Shown piece by piece: positions 17,676-26,072 of a DNA stretch of 64,000 nt; position 1 is the stretch's first letter, and each line of letters starts with the position of its first letter. Source of the DNA: Cloacibacterium normanense. Lineage in GTDB: Bacteria > Bacteroidota > Bacteroidia > Flavobacteriales > Weeksellaceae. The notes below the pieces were generated by a model. It saw only the letters and a program-made list of their open reading frames with translations, did no database searches and was not told the origin of the DNA. The DNA is taken from the NCBI RefSeq assembly GCF_002943105.1, contig NZ_PTPZ01000001.1, positions 124,001-188,000 on the forward strand, given 5' to 3'. The translations under genes and the position numbers were made by a program.

Positions 17676-18152
17676 TTATTTTTTAATTATTTTGAAAGTT
17701 TTAATGGTTTGTTTTCCTTTCTTTATATTCAATAAATAGACAGAAGGTAGGCGCTTCACCATATTAATAGAGGAGTCTTTTGAAGAGATTTCATTAGATT
17801 CTAATAGACGACCATTAGAGTCTAAAAGTTCAAAACTCAAATTTTTATAATCTTTATTTATACTTATTGTTAAAAAATCTGTAACCGGATTAGGAAATGC
17901 GTTGAAAATAAGATTAATGTCTGTTTCGTTAACTCCTAAATACGTGCTCACTTCATAAGCTTGTTGGGTACCTTGAGAAATACTTCCGTTTCCCGAGCTT
18001 GTAGTAGTGTAAATTGTTTCTCCAATAGTAGAGCTTACCATTCCTGCTGAAGAACTAGTGTCAGAACCAGAAGAGACAATAGCCGATTGGGCTTTTATAA
18101 GAAAAAAATTGCTTAAGATCAAAGCTAAAATAATGTACTTTTTTTTCTTCAT
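17676..18152 (-). CDS. Small T9SS type A sorting-domain protein
   Basis: A 158-residue exported protein. After the signal peptide (ends FFLIKAQ) a short Ser/Thr-rich region (SSGSDTSSSAGMVSSTIGE, YTTTSS) leads into a type IX secretion C-terminal sorting domain: NAFPNPVTDFLTISI, FELLDSNGRLLES and VYLLNIKKGKQTIKTFKIIKK, about residues 85-158. Half of the protein is thus export signal, leaving little cargo. The pattern of SGSGSTSSS-GSISQGTQQAYEV is common as the first gene before a larger surface protein in this group. It should be cleaved and anchored on the cell surface. Confidence 0.78.
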   Translation of the reverse strand: MKKKKYIILALILSNFFLIKAQSAIVSSGSDTSSSAGMVSSTIGETIYTTTSSGNGSISQGTQQAYEVSTYLGVNETDINLIFNAFPNPVTDFLTISINKDYKNLSFELLDSNGRLLESNEISSKDSSINMVKRLPSVYLLNIKKGKQTIKTFKIIKK

Positions 18153-18331
18153 TTTAATAATTGTTAATAGTTTAATTGTATTGGGTAAAATATATTTGAC
18201 AAAGAATAAAATACTATTAGACTTATGCTAATGTATTTTTGTTTTTCAGAGAAATTTCAATTGAAAAATAGATTTTTATTTAATATTTTTCTGTAAAGGA
18301 TTGTTTCATGATTATTATTATTCAAATATAT

Positions 18332-18368
18332 AAAAAAAATCCAAAACTAAATGTTTTGGATTTTTTTT
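18332..18368 (-). terminator. Terminator of pepD
   Basis: AATCCAAAAC / GTTTTGGATT stem with TAAAT loop, flanked by A and T runs, 18 bases after the pepD stop. It is the reverse complement, loop included, of the hairpin at 16764-16797. Confidence 0.82.
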
Positions 18369-18386
18369 AAAGTTAAAAGACAATTC

Positions 18387-19829
18387 TTAATTCTTCACAG
18401 GAATATTCTTTAAGATTTCTTGTAAATATTTCCAGAATTTTTGTGCTGAAGGAATATTTGCTCTTTCGTCTGGAGAATGCGCTCCTCTAATCGTAGGACC
18501 GAAACTTACCATTTCCATTTTAGGATAATTCGCTCCAATAATTCCACATTCTAAACCTGCATGACAAGCGACAACGTGAGGTTTTGCTCCGAAATCTTTC
18601 TCATAAATTTCTGTCATGATTTTAATAATTTCTGCACCTGGTTTTGGTTTCCAACCTGGATATGAACCCGAAAAGTCAACTTGCATTCCTGCCAGTTCAA
18701 AAACAGATTTCAGTTGTTCGGCAACAGCCATTTTGGTAGATTCTACCGAAGAACGAGTTAAGTTTAAGATTTTTAAACCACCGTTTTTCAGTTCTACTCT
18801 TGCGATATTATTAGATGCTTCTACTAAATCTTCAACGTCTGGAGACATTCTGTATACACCATTGTGGGCAGATTTTAAAGCTAAAATAATTTTTTTAGAG
18901 TCTTCTACAGAAAGTCCGTTTTCTGTATTATCAGCAGTAGCAAAATTAATTTCTAAATCTTTTTCAACCGATGCAAATTCTTCTAAAATATCAGATTTAA
19001 GAGCTTCTAATTTTTGTAAATATTCAGAAGCATTGTTTACGGAAACCAAAGCGTGAGCTTCTCTAGGAATAGCGTTTCTCAATCCGCCTCCGTCAATAGA
19101 AATCAATTGAATTTCGTTAGAAATGCCTGTATAAAGCAATCTTCCCAAGATTACATTAGAGTTGCCAAAACCTTTATGAATATCCATTCCAGAGTGGCCA
19201 CCTTGTAAACCTTTGATTTCAATTTTTACAAAATTTAAAGAAGTAGAGGTCAGAGTATAGTTTGCAGAAGCCGTTACATCGATTCCACCAGCACAACCTA
19301 TATCTATTTCGTCATCTTCTTCTGTATCTAGATTTAATAAAATTTCGCCCGTTAATTGACCAGGTTTTAAACCAAGCGCACCTGTCATTCCTGTCTCTTC
19401 ATCTATGGTAAAAAGAGCTTCAATAGAAGGATGAGCAATGTCTGTACTTTCTAAAATACTCATAATGGCTGCAACGCCAAGTCCATTATCTGCGCCTAAA
19501 GTGGTTCCTTTTGCTTTTACCCAATCTCCATCTACATACATTTTGATTCCTTGTGTATCAAAATCGAAATCTACATTATTATTTTTCTGACAAACCATGT
19601 CCAGGTGAGATTGTAAAACCACGGTTTGACGGTTTTCCATTCCTGCGGTTGCTGGTTTTTTGATGATGACGTTTCCAACTTCGTCTACAGAAGTGGGTAA
19701 ACCAAGATTTTCGCCAAAATTTTTAATAAAAGCGATAACTCTTTCTTCCTTTTTAGAAGGACGTGGAACGGCATTAAGTGCCGCAAAGTTTTTCCAAATA
19801 TTTTGAGGTTCTAAATGGGTAATTGACAT
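18387..19829 (-). CDS. pepD: Aminoacyl-histidine dipeptidase (PepD, M20 family)
   Basis: A 480-residue cytosolic Xaa-His dipeptidase. Zinc ligands are seen in LQSHLDMVCQ (His, Asp), LGADNGLG (bridging Asp), TIDEETGMTGA (catalytic Glu-Glu) and later in VACHAGLECG and RGAHSPDER. The lid/dimer domain lies between about 200 and 380. Length agrees with PepD/PepV-like enzymes. It is monocistronic, with a TATCTTTG box upstream and hairpin terminator downstream. It probably recycles dipeptides for amino acid supply. Confidence 0.92.
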   Translation of the reverse strand: MSITHLEPQNIWKNFAALNAVPRPSKKEERVIAFIKNFGENLGLPTSVDEVGNVIIKKPATAGMENRQTVVLQSHLDMVCQKNNNVDFDFDTQGIKMYVDGDWVKAKGTTLGADNGLGVAAIMSILESTDIAHPSIEALFTIDEETGMTGALGLKPGQLTGEILLNLDTEEDDEIDIGCAGGIDVTASANYTLTSTSLNFVKIEIKGLQGGHSGMDIHKGFGNSNVILGRLLYTGISNEIQLISIDGGGLRNAIPREAHALVSVNNASEYLQKLEALKSDILEEFASVEKDLEINFATADNTENGLSVEDSKKIILALKSAHNGVYRMSPDVEDLVEASNNIARVELKNGGLKILNLTRSSVESTKMAVAEQLKSVFELAGMQVDFSGSYPGWKPKPGAEIIKIMTEIYEKDFGAKPHVVACHAGLECGIIGANYPKMEMVSFGPTIRGAHSPDERANIPSAQKFWKYLQEILKNIPVKN

Positions 19830-19845
19830 ATAAAATGATTTCTTA

Positions 19846-19853
19846 CAAAGATA
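19846..19853 (-). promoter_or_regulatory. Promoter -7 box (TATCTTTG) of pepD
   Basis: Minus-strand TATCTTTG, 16 bases before the pepD ATG. Confidence 0.6.
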
Positions 19854-19875
19854 ATGAATCGTGAAAATGTAAACA

Positions 19876-19906
19876 TAAAAAAACCTGCAAAATGCAGGCT
19901 TTTCTT
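19876..19906 (-). terminator. Terminator of the small secreted protein gene
   Basis: CCTGC AAAAT GCAGG stem-loop with A/T runs, directly after the stop codon at 19907. Confidence 0.75.
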
Positions 19907-20290
19907 TTATTTTTTAGCAAGTAAATCTACTTGTTCGTAAATTTTTTTCTTGTATTGTTCTAATTCTTCGCCGTATTTTTCTAAAAATAATCGAGCGCTC
20001 ATTCCATAAACTGCTTTGTTAATGGTAGTAAAGTCTTTTTCGTTTTGCTTCATTAGCGTTTGATAATCTTCTGAAGAAAGTTCTGCTTTCTTTGATTTAA
20101 TGTATTTTCTGATGTCAAAATAATATTTGCTAATTTCTAAATCTGCTTCATTGTTTTTAAACGAAGCATCATTCATGGTAAAATAGCTTTGATAATTATC
20201 GCTATCTCTTTTTACATTGTTAGAAGAATTTTGTTGCGCAAAAGAAAGTACAGAAACTATCATTGCTGAAAGTAATATTAGCTTTTTCAT
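19907..20290 (-). CDS. Small secreted helical protein, function unknown
   Basis: A 127-residue exported protein with signal peptide MKKLILLSAMIVSVLSFAQ. The mature part is charged and predicted to be mostly helical (KKAELSSEDYQTLMKQNEKDF, EKYGEELEQYKKKIYEQVDLL). I do not recognise a family. It has its own promoter box and terminator, so it is a single-gene unit. The codon use matches its neighbours, so it looks native rather than acquired. Confidence 0.65.
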   Translation of the reverse strand: MKKLILLSAMIVSVLSFAQQNSSNNVKRDSDNYQSYFTMNDASFKNNEADLEISKYYFDIRKYIKSKKAELSSEDYQTLMKQNEKDFTTINKAVYGMSARLFLEKYGEELEQYKKKIYEQVDLLAKK

Positions 20291-20307
20291 AATTTTTTGG
20301 ATTTTAT

Positions 20308-20315
20308 CAAAGATA
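20308..20315 (-). promoter_or_regulatory. Promoter -7 box (TATCTTTG) of the small secreted protein gene
   Basis: Minus-strand TATCTTTG, 17 bases before the ATG at 20290. Confidence 0.6.
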
Positions 20316-20337
20316 ATAAATATTTTTTGATTTGATG

Positions 20338-20934
20338 TTAACCTTTTGCTCTTTCTAATAAAACCATCATCATTAGGCTTAAAACTACCAGAGTTTCATC
20401 TTCATCTGCAATATCATTGATTTGGTCTAACTGAAATTTTCTACCGAAAAATGAAGGCATTTTCTTCAAACGGTAAATTTCCTTCTCGTTATTATCATGA
20501 ACGATATAAGTAGGATTGAAAAAATAACCTGTAAAAATTCCCAAAATTGGAATTTCGGTAAAGAATCCGTCTATAATTTTTACCCAAGCATTTTCTTCCT
20601 GAACTTTATATTTTTGGTTGTCAAAAGCATCCATTACAAAATAAGTAGCCTTCCAAATAGAGCGCATTCCTTTTCTGGCGATTTTTCCTAAATTCTTTCC
20701 AGTATGATCTGTTATGGCGTAACTTGCGTTAAAATCTATCCATTGATTGGCTCTTATTCTGAAATTTTCCTGCGTTCTGCTTTCGTTATTGTAAACAACT
20801 ACATCTTCTTTGAGTTTGAATAATTTTTGACGAACATAAGCCAAAGAATTTCCGTTTTTGTCAGAAATATTGAAATCACTCGCCAATGTAGAAATTTTAA
20901 ATTTTAAAAATAGCGGATACTGAAGATTTTGCAT
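20338..20934 (-). CDS. LURP-one-related / scramblase-like beta-barrel protein
   Basis: A 198-residue protein without signal peptide. The pattern of short paired strands (FNISDKNGNSLAYVRQKLFKLKEDVVVYN, YAITDHTGKNLGKIARKG, YIVHDNNEKEIYRLKKMPSFFGRKFQLD) matches the LURP-one-related/phospholipid-scramblase fold (Tubby-like barrel). The last 30 residues (DETLVVLSLMMMVLLERAKG) form one hydrophobic segment, typical of this fold. Its bacterial function is unknown. The gene is not obviously linked to its neighbours. Confidence 0.68.
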   Translation of the reverse strand: MQNLQYPLFLKFKISTLASDFNISDKNGNSLAYVRQKLFKLKEDVVVYNNESRTQENFRIRANQWIDFNASYAITDHTGKNLGKIARKGMRSIWKATYFVMDAFDNQKYKVQEENAWVKIIDGFFTEIPILGIFTGYFFNPTYIVHDNNEKEIYRLKKMPSFFGRKFQLDQINDIADEDETLVVLSLMMMVLLERAKG

Positions 20935-20998
20935 AGAAATTTATTTTTGATAAAGATAATTTTAAATTTTCAAATTTTCAGATTTTCAAATTAAAAAG

Positions 20999-21006
20999 TA
21001 CATTTG
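20999..21006 (+). promoter_or_regulatory. Promoter -7 box (TACATTTG) of recR and the downstream polysaccharide operon
   Basis: TACATTTG ends four bases before the recR ATG at 21011, so transcription probably begins at or next to the start codon. Confidence 0.5.
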
Positions 21007-21010
21007 TATA

Positions 21011-21622
21011 ATGAATTTTCCCAGTAAAGTTTTAGAAAAAGCCGTAGAAGAAATTTCTAGTTTGCCCGGAATTGGTAAAAAATCTGCATTGAGACTTGCT
21101 TTGCATTTGCTTCGCGTTCCAGAATCTCAAGGAATGGCACTAGGTAAAGCCATCCAAAAATTGGTAACGGACATTAAATATTGTCAGGAATGTCATAATT
21201 TTTCAGATGAAGATATTTGCGAAATTTGTAGTAATCATAAGAGAAATGATGAGGTTTTGTGCATTGTAGAAGATGTAAGAGATGTAATGGCGATAGAAAA
21301 TACGGCTAAATTTAATGGTAAATATTTGGTTTTGGGTGGGAAAATTTCTCCTATGGAAGGAATTGGGCCGCATCAATTGAATATTTCTTCTATTGAAAGA
21401 AAACTGAATGAAGGAAAGGTAAAAGAATTGATTTTTGCGCTTTCTGCAACCATGGAAGGAGATACCACAGCGTATTATTTATACAAAAAATTCAAAGGAT
21501 TTCCGGTGACTTTTTCTACCATTGCTCGTGGAATTTCCGTGGGTGATGAATTGGAATATGCAGACGAAATCTCTTTGGGAAGAAGTATTGTGAATCGTTT
21601 GCCTTACAACGAAAAAATGTAA
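21011..21622 (+). CDS. recR: Recombination mediator RecR
   Basis: A 203-residue RecR, which with RecO loads RecA onto gapped DNA covered by SSB. It has the N-terminal HhH (SSLPGIGKKSALRLALHLL), the four-cysteine zinc finger (Cys58, Cys61, Cys70, Cys73) and a C-terminal Toprim domain (CIVEDVRDVMAIE, then GRISPMEGIGP-type GGKISPMEGIGPHQL). The start is fixed by family alignment. The GT2 gene follows after 21 bases with no terminator, so recR probably shares a transcript with the polysaccharide genes. Confidence 0.96.
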   Translation: MNFPSKVLEKAVEEISSLPGIGKKSALRLALHLLRVPESQGMALGKAIQKLVTDIKYCQECHNFSDEDICEICSNHKRNDEVLCIVEDVRDVMAIENTAKFNGKYLVLGGKISPMEGIGPHQLNISSIERKLNEGKVKELIFALSATMEGDTTAYYLYKKFKGFPVTFSTIARGISVGDELEYADEISLGRSIVNRLPYNEKM

Positions 21623-21643
21623 TTTTTATAAAAATTTCACTGC

Positions 21644-22426
21644 ATGATTTCTGTAATTATTCCTCTTTACAACGCCGAAAATACCATTCTAGCAGCGCTA
21701 GATTCGGTGAAAAATCAAGAAGGGAATTTTGATTTCGAAATCATCGTAATCAATGACGGTTCTACCGATAAAAGCGCTGAAAAAGTTCAACAATTCATAG
21801 ATGAAAATCCTCAGTTAAAAATTCAATTAATTCATCAGGAAAACAAAGGCGTTTCTTGGGCTAGAAATGCAGGTTTGAGATTAGCAAAAGGAGAATGGAT
21901 TGCTTTTTTAGATTCGGATGATGTTTGGTTGCCTCATAAAACCAAAGTAATGATGAAGGTTTTAACAGAAAATCCAGAAATAGATTTTTTGGTGGCATTA
22001 AGAAATTCTGAAAGGATATGGTTTCCTTATAAAATTAATTATAAAAATCTCGCAAAAATCACTCTTAATAAGTTGCTTTTTAGAATAGAAGGACAGACTT
22101 CTACTGCTATATTTAAAAGAAAAATTCTAATAAATACGGGTCTGTTTAATGAGAATCAAAAATATTCTGAAGATGCTAATTATTGGATGAGAATTTCTAA
22201 ACATAATAATATGTTTATCTTAGCAGAAGATTTGGTGATAACGGGAGCAGGTAAAAAATCTTTTGGTGAATCTGGACTGTCTGCAAATCTTCAAGCAATG
22301 GAAAAAGGTATTCAGAAAAATCTTAAAGAAATGTATTTAACAAAAAGAATTAATTTCTCAAAGTATTTTTTCTTTTTTCTTTTCTCTAAACTAAAATATC
22401 TTCTTAGAATTTTTAAAAGTAAATGA
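21644..22426 (+). CDS. Family 2 glycosyltransferase
   Basis: A 260-residue cytosolic or membrane-associated GT2 enzyme. The GT-A start is SVIIPLYNAENTILAALDSV, followed by IVINDGSTDKS and the metal-binding region AFLDSDDVW near residue 87. A C-terminal segment YFFFFLFSKLKYLLRIF may attach it to the membrane. First gene of a four-gene run (GT2, acetyltransferase, epimerase, second glycosyltransferase) with overlaps of four bases or gaps under five. Sugar donor and acceptor are unknown. Confidence 0.88.
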   Translation: MISVIIPLYNAENTILAALDSVKNQEGNFDFEIIVINDGSTDKSAEKVQQFIDENPQLKIQLIHQENKGVSWARNAGLRLAKGEWIAFLDSDDVWLPHKTKVMMKVLTENPEIDFLVALRNSERIWFPYKINYKNLAKITLNKLLFRIEGQTSTAIFKRKILINTGLFNENQKYSEDANYWMRISKHNNMFILAEDLVITGAGKKSFGESGLSANLQAMEKGIQKNLKEMYLTKRINFSKYFFFFLFSKLKYLLRIFKSK

Positions 22427-22974
22427 TGATAGATAAATTTTTTTGGACATTACGAGCAGTCTTATATAAACCTTTTTTTGGTAAATTTTCTTTGCCATCA
22501 TATCTTGGTAAGCCTACACTTATTTTGGGAATAAAAAGAATATTTATAGATAAGAAAGTAAGAATTTTTCCTCATGTGAGAATGGAAACTCATCAAAATG
22601 GAACTATAACAATTCAGGAGGATGTTATAATCTCTCAGAATGTACATATTACGTCTGCAAGTAATTTAGTAATAGGGAAAAAATCTTTAATCCTTGCTAA
22701 TGTGTTTATTACCAATATTGATCATGAATATCAAGAAATAGGTAAACATGTAGTAAAACAAAAATACTTAGTTAAAGAGACTACTATTGGAGAAAATGCG
22801 TACATAGGAATGGGAGCTGCAATAATGGCCGGAACTAAACTTGGGAAACAATGTGTAGTTGGAGCAAATTCGGTAGTAAGAGGTGAGTTTCCTGATTATT
22901 GTGTAATTGTAGGTGCGCCAGCCCGAGTTGTGAAAAAATACAATCCAGATACTAAAATTTGGGAGGCAATATGA
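22423..22974 (+). CDS. Hexapeptide-repeat (LbH) acetyltransferase
   Basis: A 183-residue acyltransferase with a left-handed beta-helix: repeats such as ITIQEDVIISQNVHI, LVIGKKSLILANVFI, TTIGENAYIGMGAAIMAGTKLGKQCVVGANSVV. The ending VGAPARVVKKYNPDT is typical of the WcaF/sugar O-acetyltransferase group using acetyl-CoA. The catalytic His is probably in NIDHEYQ. Its ATG overlaps the preceding stop by four bases (ATGA), so translation is coupled. A role in O-acetylation of a surface sugar is inferred. Confidence 0.85.
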   Translation: MMIDKFFWTLRAVLYKPFFGKFSLPSYLGKPTLILGIKRIFIDKKVRIFPHVRMETHQNGTITIQEDVIISQNVHITSASNLVIGKKSLILANVFITNIDHEYQEIGKHVVKQKYLVKETTIGENAYIGMGAAIMAGTKLGKQCVVGANSVVRGEFPDYCVIVGAPARVVKKYNPDTKIWEAI

Positions 22975-22978
22975 TATT

Positions 22979-24112
22979 ATGAAAAAAATTTTAATAACTG
23001 GTGGCGCTGGCTTTATTGGGAGTAATCTTAGTCTCAGACTTTTAGAAAAAGGTTATCAGGTAACCGTTTTAGATAATTTATTGCCTCAAGTGCATGGCGA
23101 AAATCCAGAGGAAGAATCTCCGCTATTTCAGAATATTTTAGGTAAAGTAAATTTTATAAAAGGAGATGTAACCAAAAAATCTGATTGGCAAAAAGTTCTT
23201 AATAATCAAGACGCAATTATACATTTAGCTGCATTAACAGGAACAGGACAATCTATGTATCAGATAGATAAATATACAGATGTTAATGTTTCTGGAACTG
23301 CAAAAATGTTAGATGTTTTAGTAAATGAGAGTCACCAAATTAAAAAAGTTATTCTAGCATCTTCTAGAGCAGTTTATGGTGAAGGAAAATATTTTCATAA
23401 AGATTTAGGAATTGTTTATCCAGAATCTAGAAAATTAGGTGATTTAGAAAATGCTGATTTTGAAGTAAAAAGTAACATGGGAGAAATCCTTACACCGCTT
23501 CCTACAGATGAATCATCCTCACTTCATCCTATTTCAGTGTACGGAATTACAAAACAAATTCAAGAACAATTGGTAATGTCTGTCTGTAGTTCTGTCAATA
23601 TTGATGCAGTGGCATTAAGATTTCAGAATGTATATGGTGCAGGCCAATCTTTACAAAATCCTTACACAGGAATTCTATCTATTTTTTCTAGTCAAATATT
23701 GAATGATGAAAACCTCAATATTTTTGAAGACGGAGAAGAATCTAGAGATTTTATTTACATAGATGATGCAGTAGAGGCCATTATCTTATCACTTGAAAAT
23801 ACGAATTTAAATAAAGAAATTTTTAACATCGGTACAGGAATCTCTACAACCGTTTTAGATGTGGCAAAAACTCTTAAAAAATATTATAAAAAAGATATTG
23901 AAATAAATATTTCGGGGCAGTTTAGAATAGGAGATATAAGGCATAATTTTGCAGAGATTTCTTGGGCTCAAAAAAAATTAAATTTTTATCCAAAAATTTC
24001 ATTTGAAGAAGGGATTGGAAAATTTACAACATGGGTTCTTAAACAAAAAAAAGGTAAAATAAATCTTAATCAATCATTGAATGAGATGAGAGAAAAAGGA
24101 CTTTTAAAATGA
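22979..24112 (+). CDS. NAD-dependent sugar-nucleotide epimerase/dehydratase
   Basis: A 377-residue extended short-chain dehydrogenase. The NAD site is LITGGAGFIGSNLS (6-19); the catalytic Tyr and Lys are in VYGITKQ; RFQNVYGAGQ and DFIYIDDAVEAI are substrate-side motifs. The opening VLDNLLPQVHGE resembles dTDP-L-rhamnose 4-epimerase-like enzymes, but rhamnose genes are not adjacent, so the exact sugar is not settled. It lies four bases after the acetyltransferase stop and overlaps the next gene by four bases. Confidence 0.85.
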   Translation: MKKILITGGAGFIGSNLSLRLLEKGYQVTVLDNLLPQVHGENPEEESPLFQNILGKVNFIKGDVTKKSDWQKVLNNQDAIIHLAALTGTGQSMYQIDKYTDVNVSGTAKMLDVLVNESHQIKKVILASSRAVYGEGKYFHKDLGIVYPESRKLGDLENADFEVKSNMGEILTPLPTDESSSLHPISVYGITKQIQEQLVMSVCSSVNIDAVALRFQNVYGAGQSLQNPYTGILSIFSSQILNDENLNIFEDGEESRDFIYIDDAVEAIILSLENTNLNKEIFNIGTGISTTVLDVAKTLKKYYKKDIEINISGQFRIGDIRHNFAEISWAQKKLNFYPKISFEEGIGKFTTWVLKQKKGKINLNQSLNEMREKGLLK

Positions 24113-25131
24113 TTCAACTGAAGAATAAAAAAATACTTTTTGTTTCCGTAAGTTTTTTTAATTACGAAAAAGCTATTGTTTCTAAACTCGAAGAATTAGG
24201 AGCAATTGTAGATTTTTATGACGATAGACCATCTAATTCTCTAATTAATAAAGGTATTGTACGATTAAATAAGAAACTAATTTCTTCTAAAATTAATCAT
24301 TATTATAAAAAAATTTTAAAAGAAATAAATCAAGAAAATTATGATTATTTTTTACTAATCAAAGGAGAAGCTACACCTCGTTTTTTTGTAAAAGAATTGA
24401 AAGCGCGTCTTCCTAAACTCAAAACAATTTATTATACTTTTGATTCATTTGCTGAATACCCTCATCTTGTTTCACATTTAAATGATTTTGATGAAAATTT
24501 TACTTTTGATAGAAATGATGCTCATAAATATGGATTGCATTTTCGTCCCTTATTTTTTTTAGATGAATATTACAAGAAGAGAAAGGAAATAAAATCTCCA
24601 GAAATTGATATTGCATTTGTAGGGAGCGCACATACAGACCGATATATTATAGGAGAGAATGTAAGAAGCATAGCAGAAAAACTTCAATTAAAAACTTTTT
24701 TTTATTATTATGCTATGGGTAAGTTTGTTTTTAAGTTAAAGAAAATATTTGATAAGAATTTGCAATATTTCAATATAAAAAAACTGAGTTTTAAAACACT
24801 TTCTCATCAGCAAATCATTGAAATATATCAAAAAACAAAATCCGTCTTAGATATCAATAAACCCTTTCAAAATGGATTAACCATTAGAACTTTTGAAGTT
24901 TTAGCATTAGGTAAAAAACTCATTACCACAAATGCAGATGTAATAAATTATCCATTTTATCATCCACAAAATATTTTGATTATAAATAGAGAAAATATAA
25001 TCTTAGAAAATTTTTTCTTTGAAACAGAATTCAAAGAAATTGAAAATGAAATTTTACAGAAAATTTCTTTAGAATCTTTTATAGAATGTCTTTTTGTAAA
25101 AAATCAAGATGAATATTGGAACAATCAATAA
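24109..25131 (+). CDS. Putative GT-B glycosyltransferase, CgeB-like
   Basis: A 340-residue protein resembling CgeB-like glycosyltransferases: an N-terminal Rossmann half (KKILFVSVSFFNYEKAIVSKLEELG), KGEATPRFF and TIYYTFDSFAEYPHL, then a C-terminal half with DIAFVGSAHTDRY and the late SVLDINKPFQNGLTIRTFEVLALGKKLITTN, which corresponds to the donor-binding Glu region of GT-B enzymes. It is the last gene of the operon and ends in a terminator. It is more AT-rich than the housekeeping genes around it, as is usual for polysaccharide loci. Confidence 0.68.
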   Translation: MIQLKNKKILFVSVSFFNYEKAIVSKLEELGAIVDFYDDRPSNSLINKGIVRLNKKLISSKINHYYKKILKEINQENYDYFLLIKGEATPRFFVKELKARLPKLKTIYYTFDSFAEYPHLVSHLNDFDENFTFDRNDAHKYGLHFRPLFFLDEYYKKRKEIKSPEIDIAFVGSAHTDRYIIGENVRSIAEKLQLKTFFYYYAMGKFVFKLKKIFDKNLQYFNIKKLSFKTLSHQQIIEIYQKTKSVLDINKPFQNGLTIRTFEVLALGKKLITTNADVINYPFYHPQNILIINRENIILENFFFETEFKEIENEILQKISLESFIECLFVKNQDEYWNNQ

Positions 25132-25165
25132 AAAAGCGATTCAGAATTTCTGAATCGCTTTTTTA
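25131..25165. terminator. Bidirectional terminator between the glycosyltransferase operon and secG
   Basis: AGCGATTCAG / CTGAATCGCT stem with AATTT loop, A run on the left and T run on the right, between convergent genes. Confidence 0.88.
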
Positions 25166-25183
25166 AATATCGTAAATAATAAA

Positions 25184-25522
25184 TTATTTCGTAGCAGTTG
25201 GTTTTTGAACCGGAGCTTGTGGAGCTGATTGAGCAGGAGCTTTAGCTTCTTTTTTCTCTGGTGCATTTACGTCTTTAATTTGTACGCTTGGTTTTGCAGT
25301 AAGCACTACGCTTAAGAAGATCAATGAAACAATGATAATCGCTAATACCCAAGTTGCTTTTTCCATAAAATCATTTGTTCTCTGTACGCCGAATTGTGCA
25401 GAAGAACCGCCAAACGTAGCAGATAAACCTCCACCTTTTGGGTTTTGTGCCATTACAATAATAACTAATAAAACACAAGCTATGATGATTAACACCATGA
25501 AAAGACTAAATATAGTACTCAT
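25184..25522 (-). CDS. secG: Preprotein translocase subunit SecG
   Basis: A 112-residue inner-membrane protein of the SecYEG channel. Two membrane segments are visible (FSLFMVLIIIACVLLVIIVMAQ and ATWVLAIIIVSLIFLSVVL) joined by the conserved loop QNPKGGGLSATFGGSSAQFGV. An Ala/Pro/Lys-rich tail (about 80-112) is longer than in E. coli but normal for Bacteroidota. It has its own promoter box and a shared terminator. Confidence 0.95.
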   Translation of the reverse strand: MSTIFSLFMVLIIIACVLLVIIVMAQNPKGGGLSATFGGSSAQFGVQRTNDFMEKATWVLAIIIVSLIFLSVVLTAKPSVQIKDVNAPEKKEAKAPAQSAPQAPVQKPTATK

Positions 25523-25545
25523 CTTATATTAAAATTTTTGAGTTG

Positions 25546-25553
25546 CAAATGTA
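25546..25553 (-). promoter_or_regulatory. Promoter -7 box (TACATTTG) of secG
   Basis: Minus-strand TACATTTG, 23 bases before the secG ATG. Confidence 0.55.
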
Positions 25554-25589
25554 GTGATTATTTTTATAAAATTTGTAAAATATTATAAA

Positions 25590-26072
25590 TTAATTTGTTG
25601 GTAAAGGTGCACCAACTGGAATATCACATCTGTGACCAGGCTGTCCGTGTGCAGGATTCATTCCAGCTGCTACACTTGTAGAAGAGGTATTGTTTTGTGG
25701 TACAGCAATAGGAGTAGTTGTACTCGTTTGAATATCAGTGGATTTTACCGTTGTGGGTTCTGCTTTTTTAGAATTTAATGGAGCGCCAATTGGAATGTCA
25801 CATCTGTGATTCGGTTGTCCATGAGGTGGATTCATTCCCGGTGCAGTTGGTTGTGGTTGATTGACTGAAACTGTATTACTTTGTGGAGCAACAGGAGCAG
25901 AGTTGTTCATTATGATAGGCGCAGAATTCTGTGCATTTGTCACATTTGATGAATCAGAAGGACTTTTTTGCTCATAAGAAGCCAATTCAGGAGAAAGGGT
26001 TTCAGGAGTTTCATTTTTTTTCTGACAAGAAACCAAAGCGAACGCTATTAGAACTAAAGATATTTTTTTCAT
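25590..26072 (-). CDS. Lipoprotein with a duplicated HGQPxHRCDIPxGAPL motif
   Basis: A 160-residue lipoprotein: MKKISLVLIAFALVSCQKK gives a lipobox with Cys16. A low-complexity Ser/Asn/Pro/Thr linker carries two copies of a 23-residue module, GMNPPHGQPNHRCDIPIGAP at about 77-96 and GMNPAHGQPGHRCDIPVGAP at about 137-156, the second at the very C-terminus. Each holds two His and one Cys, which suggests metal or haem binding, but this is only inference. Related short proteins with this module occur in Flavobacteriia; no function is known to me. Confidence 0.7.
   Translation of the reverse strand: MKKISLVLIAFALVSCQKKNETPETLSPELASYEQKSPSDSSNVTNAQNSAPIIMNNSAPVAPQSNTVSVNQPQPTAPGMNPPHGQPNHRCDIPIGAPLNSKKAEPTTVKSTDIQTSTTTPIAVPQNNTSSTSVAAGMNPAHGQPGHRCDIPVGAPLPTN

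Noticed and set aside
18616-19056. 146-codon plus-strand frame opposite pepD
   Set aside because: Antisense shadow of a well-supported enzyme gene, Ser-rich without family motifs.
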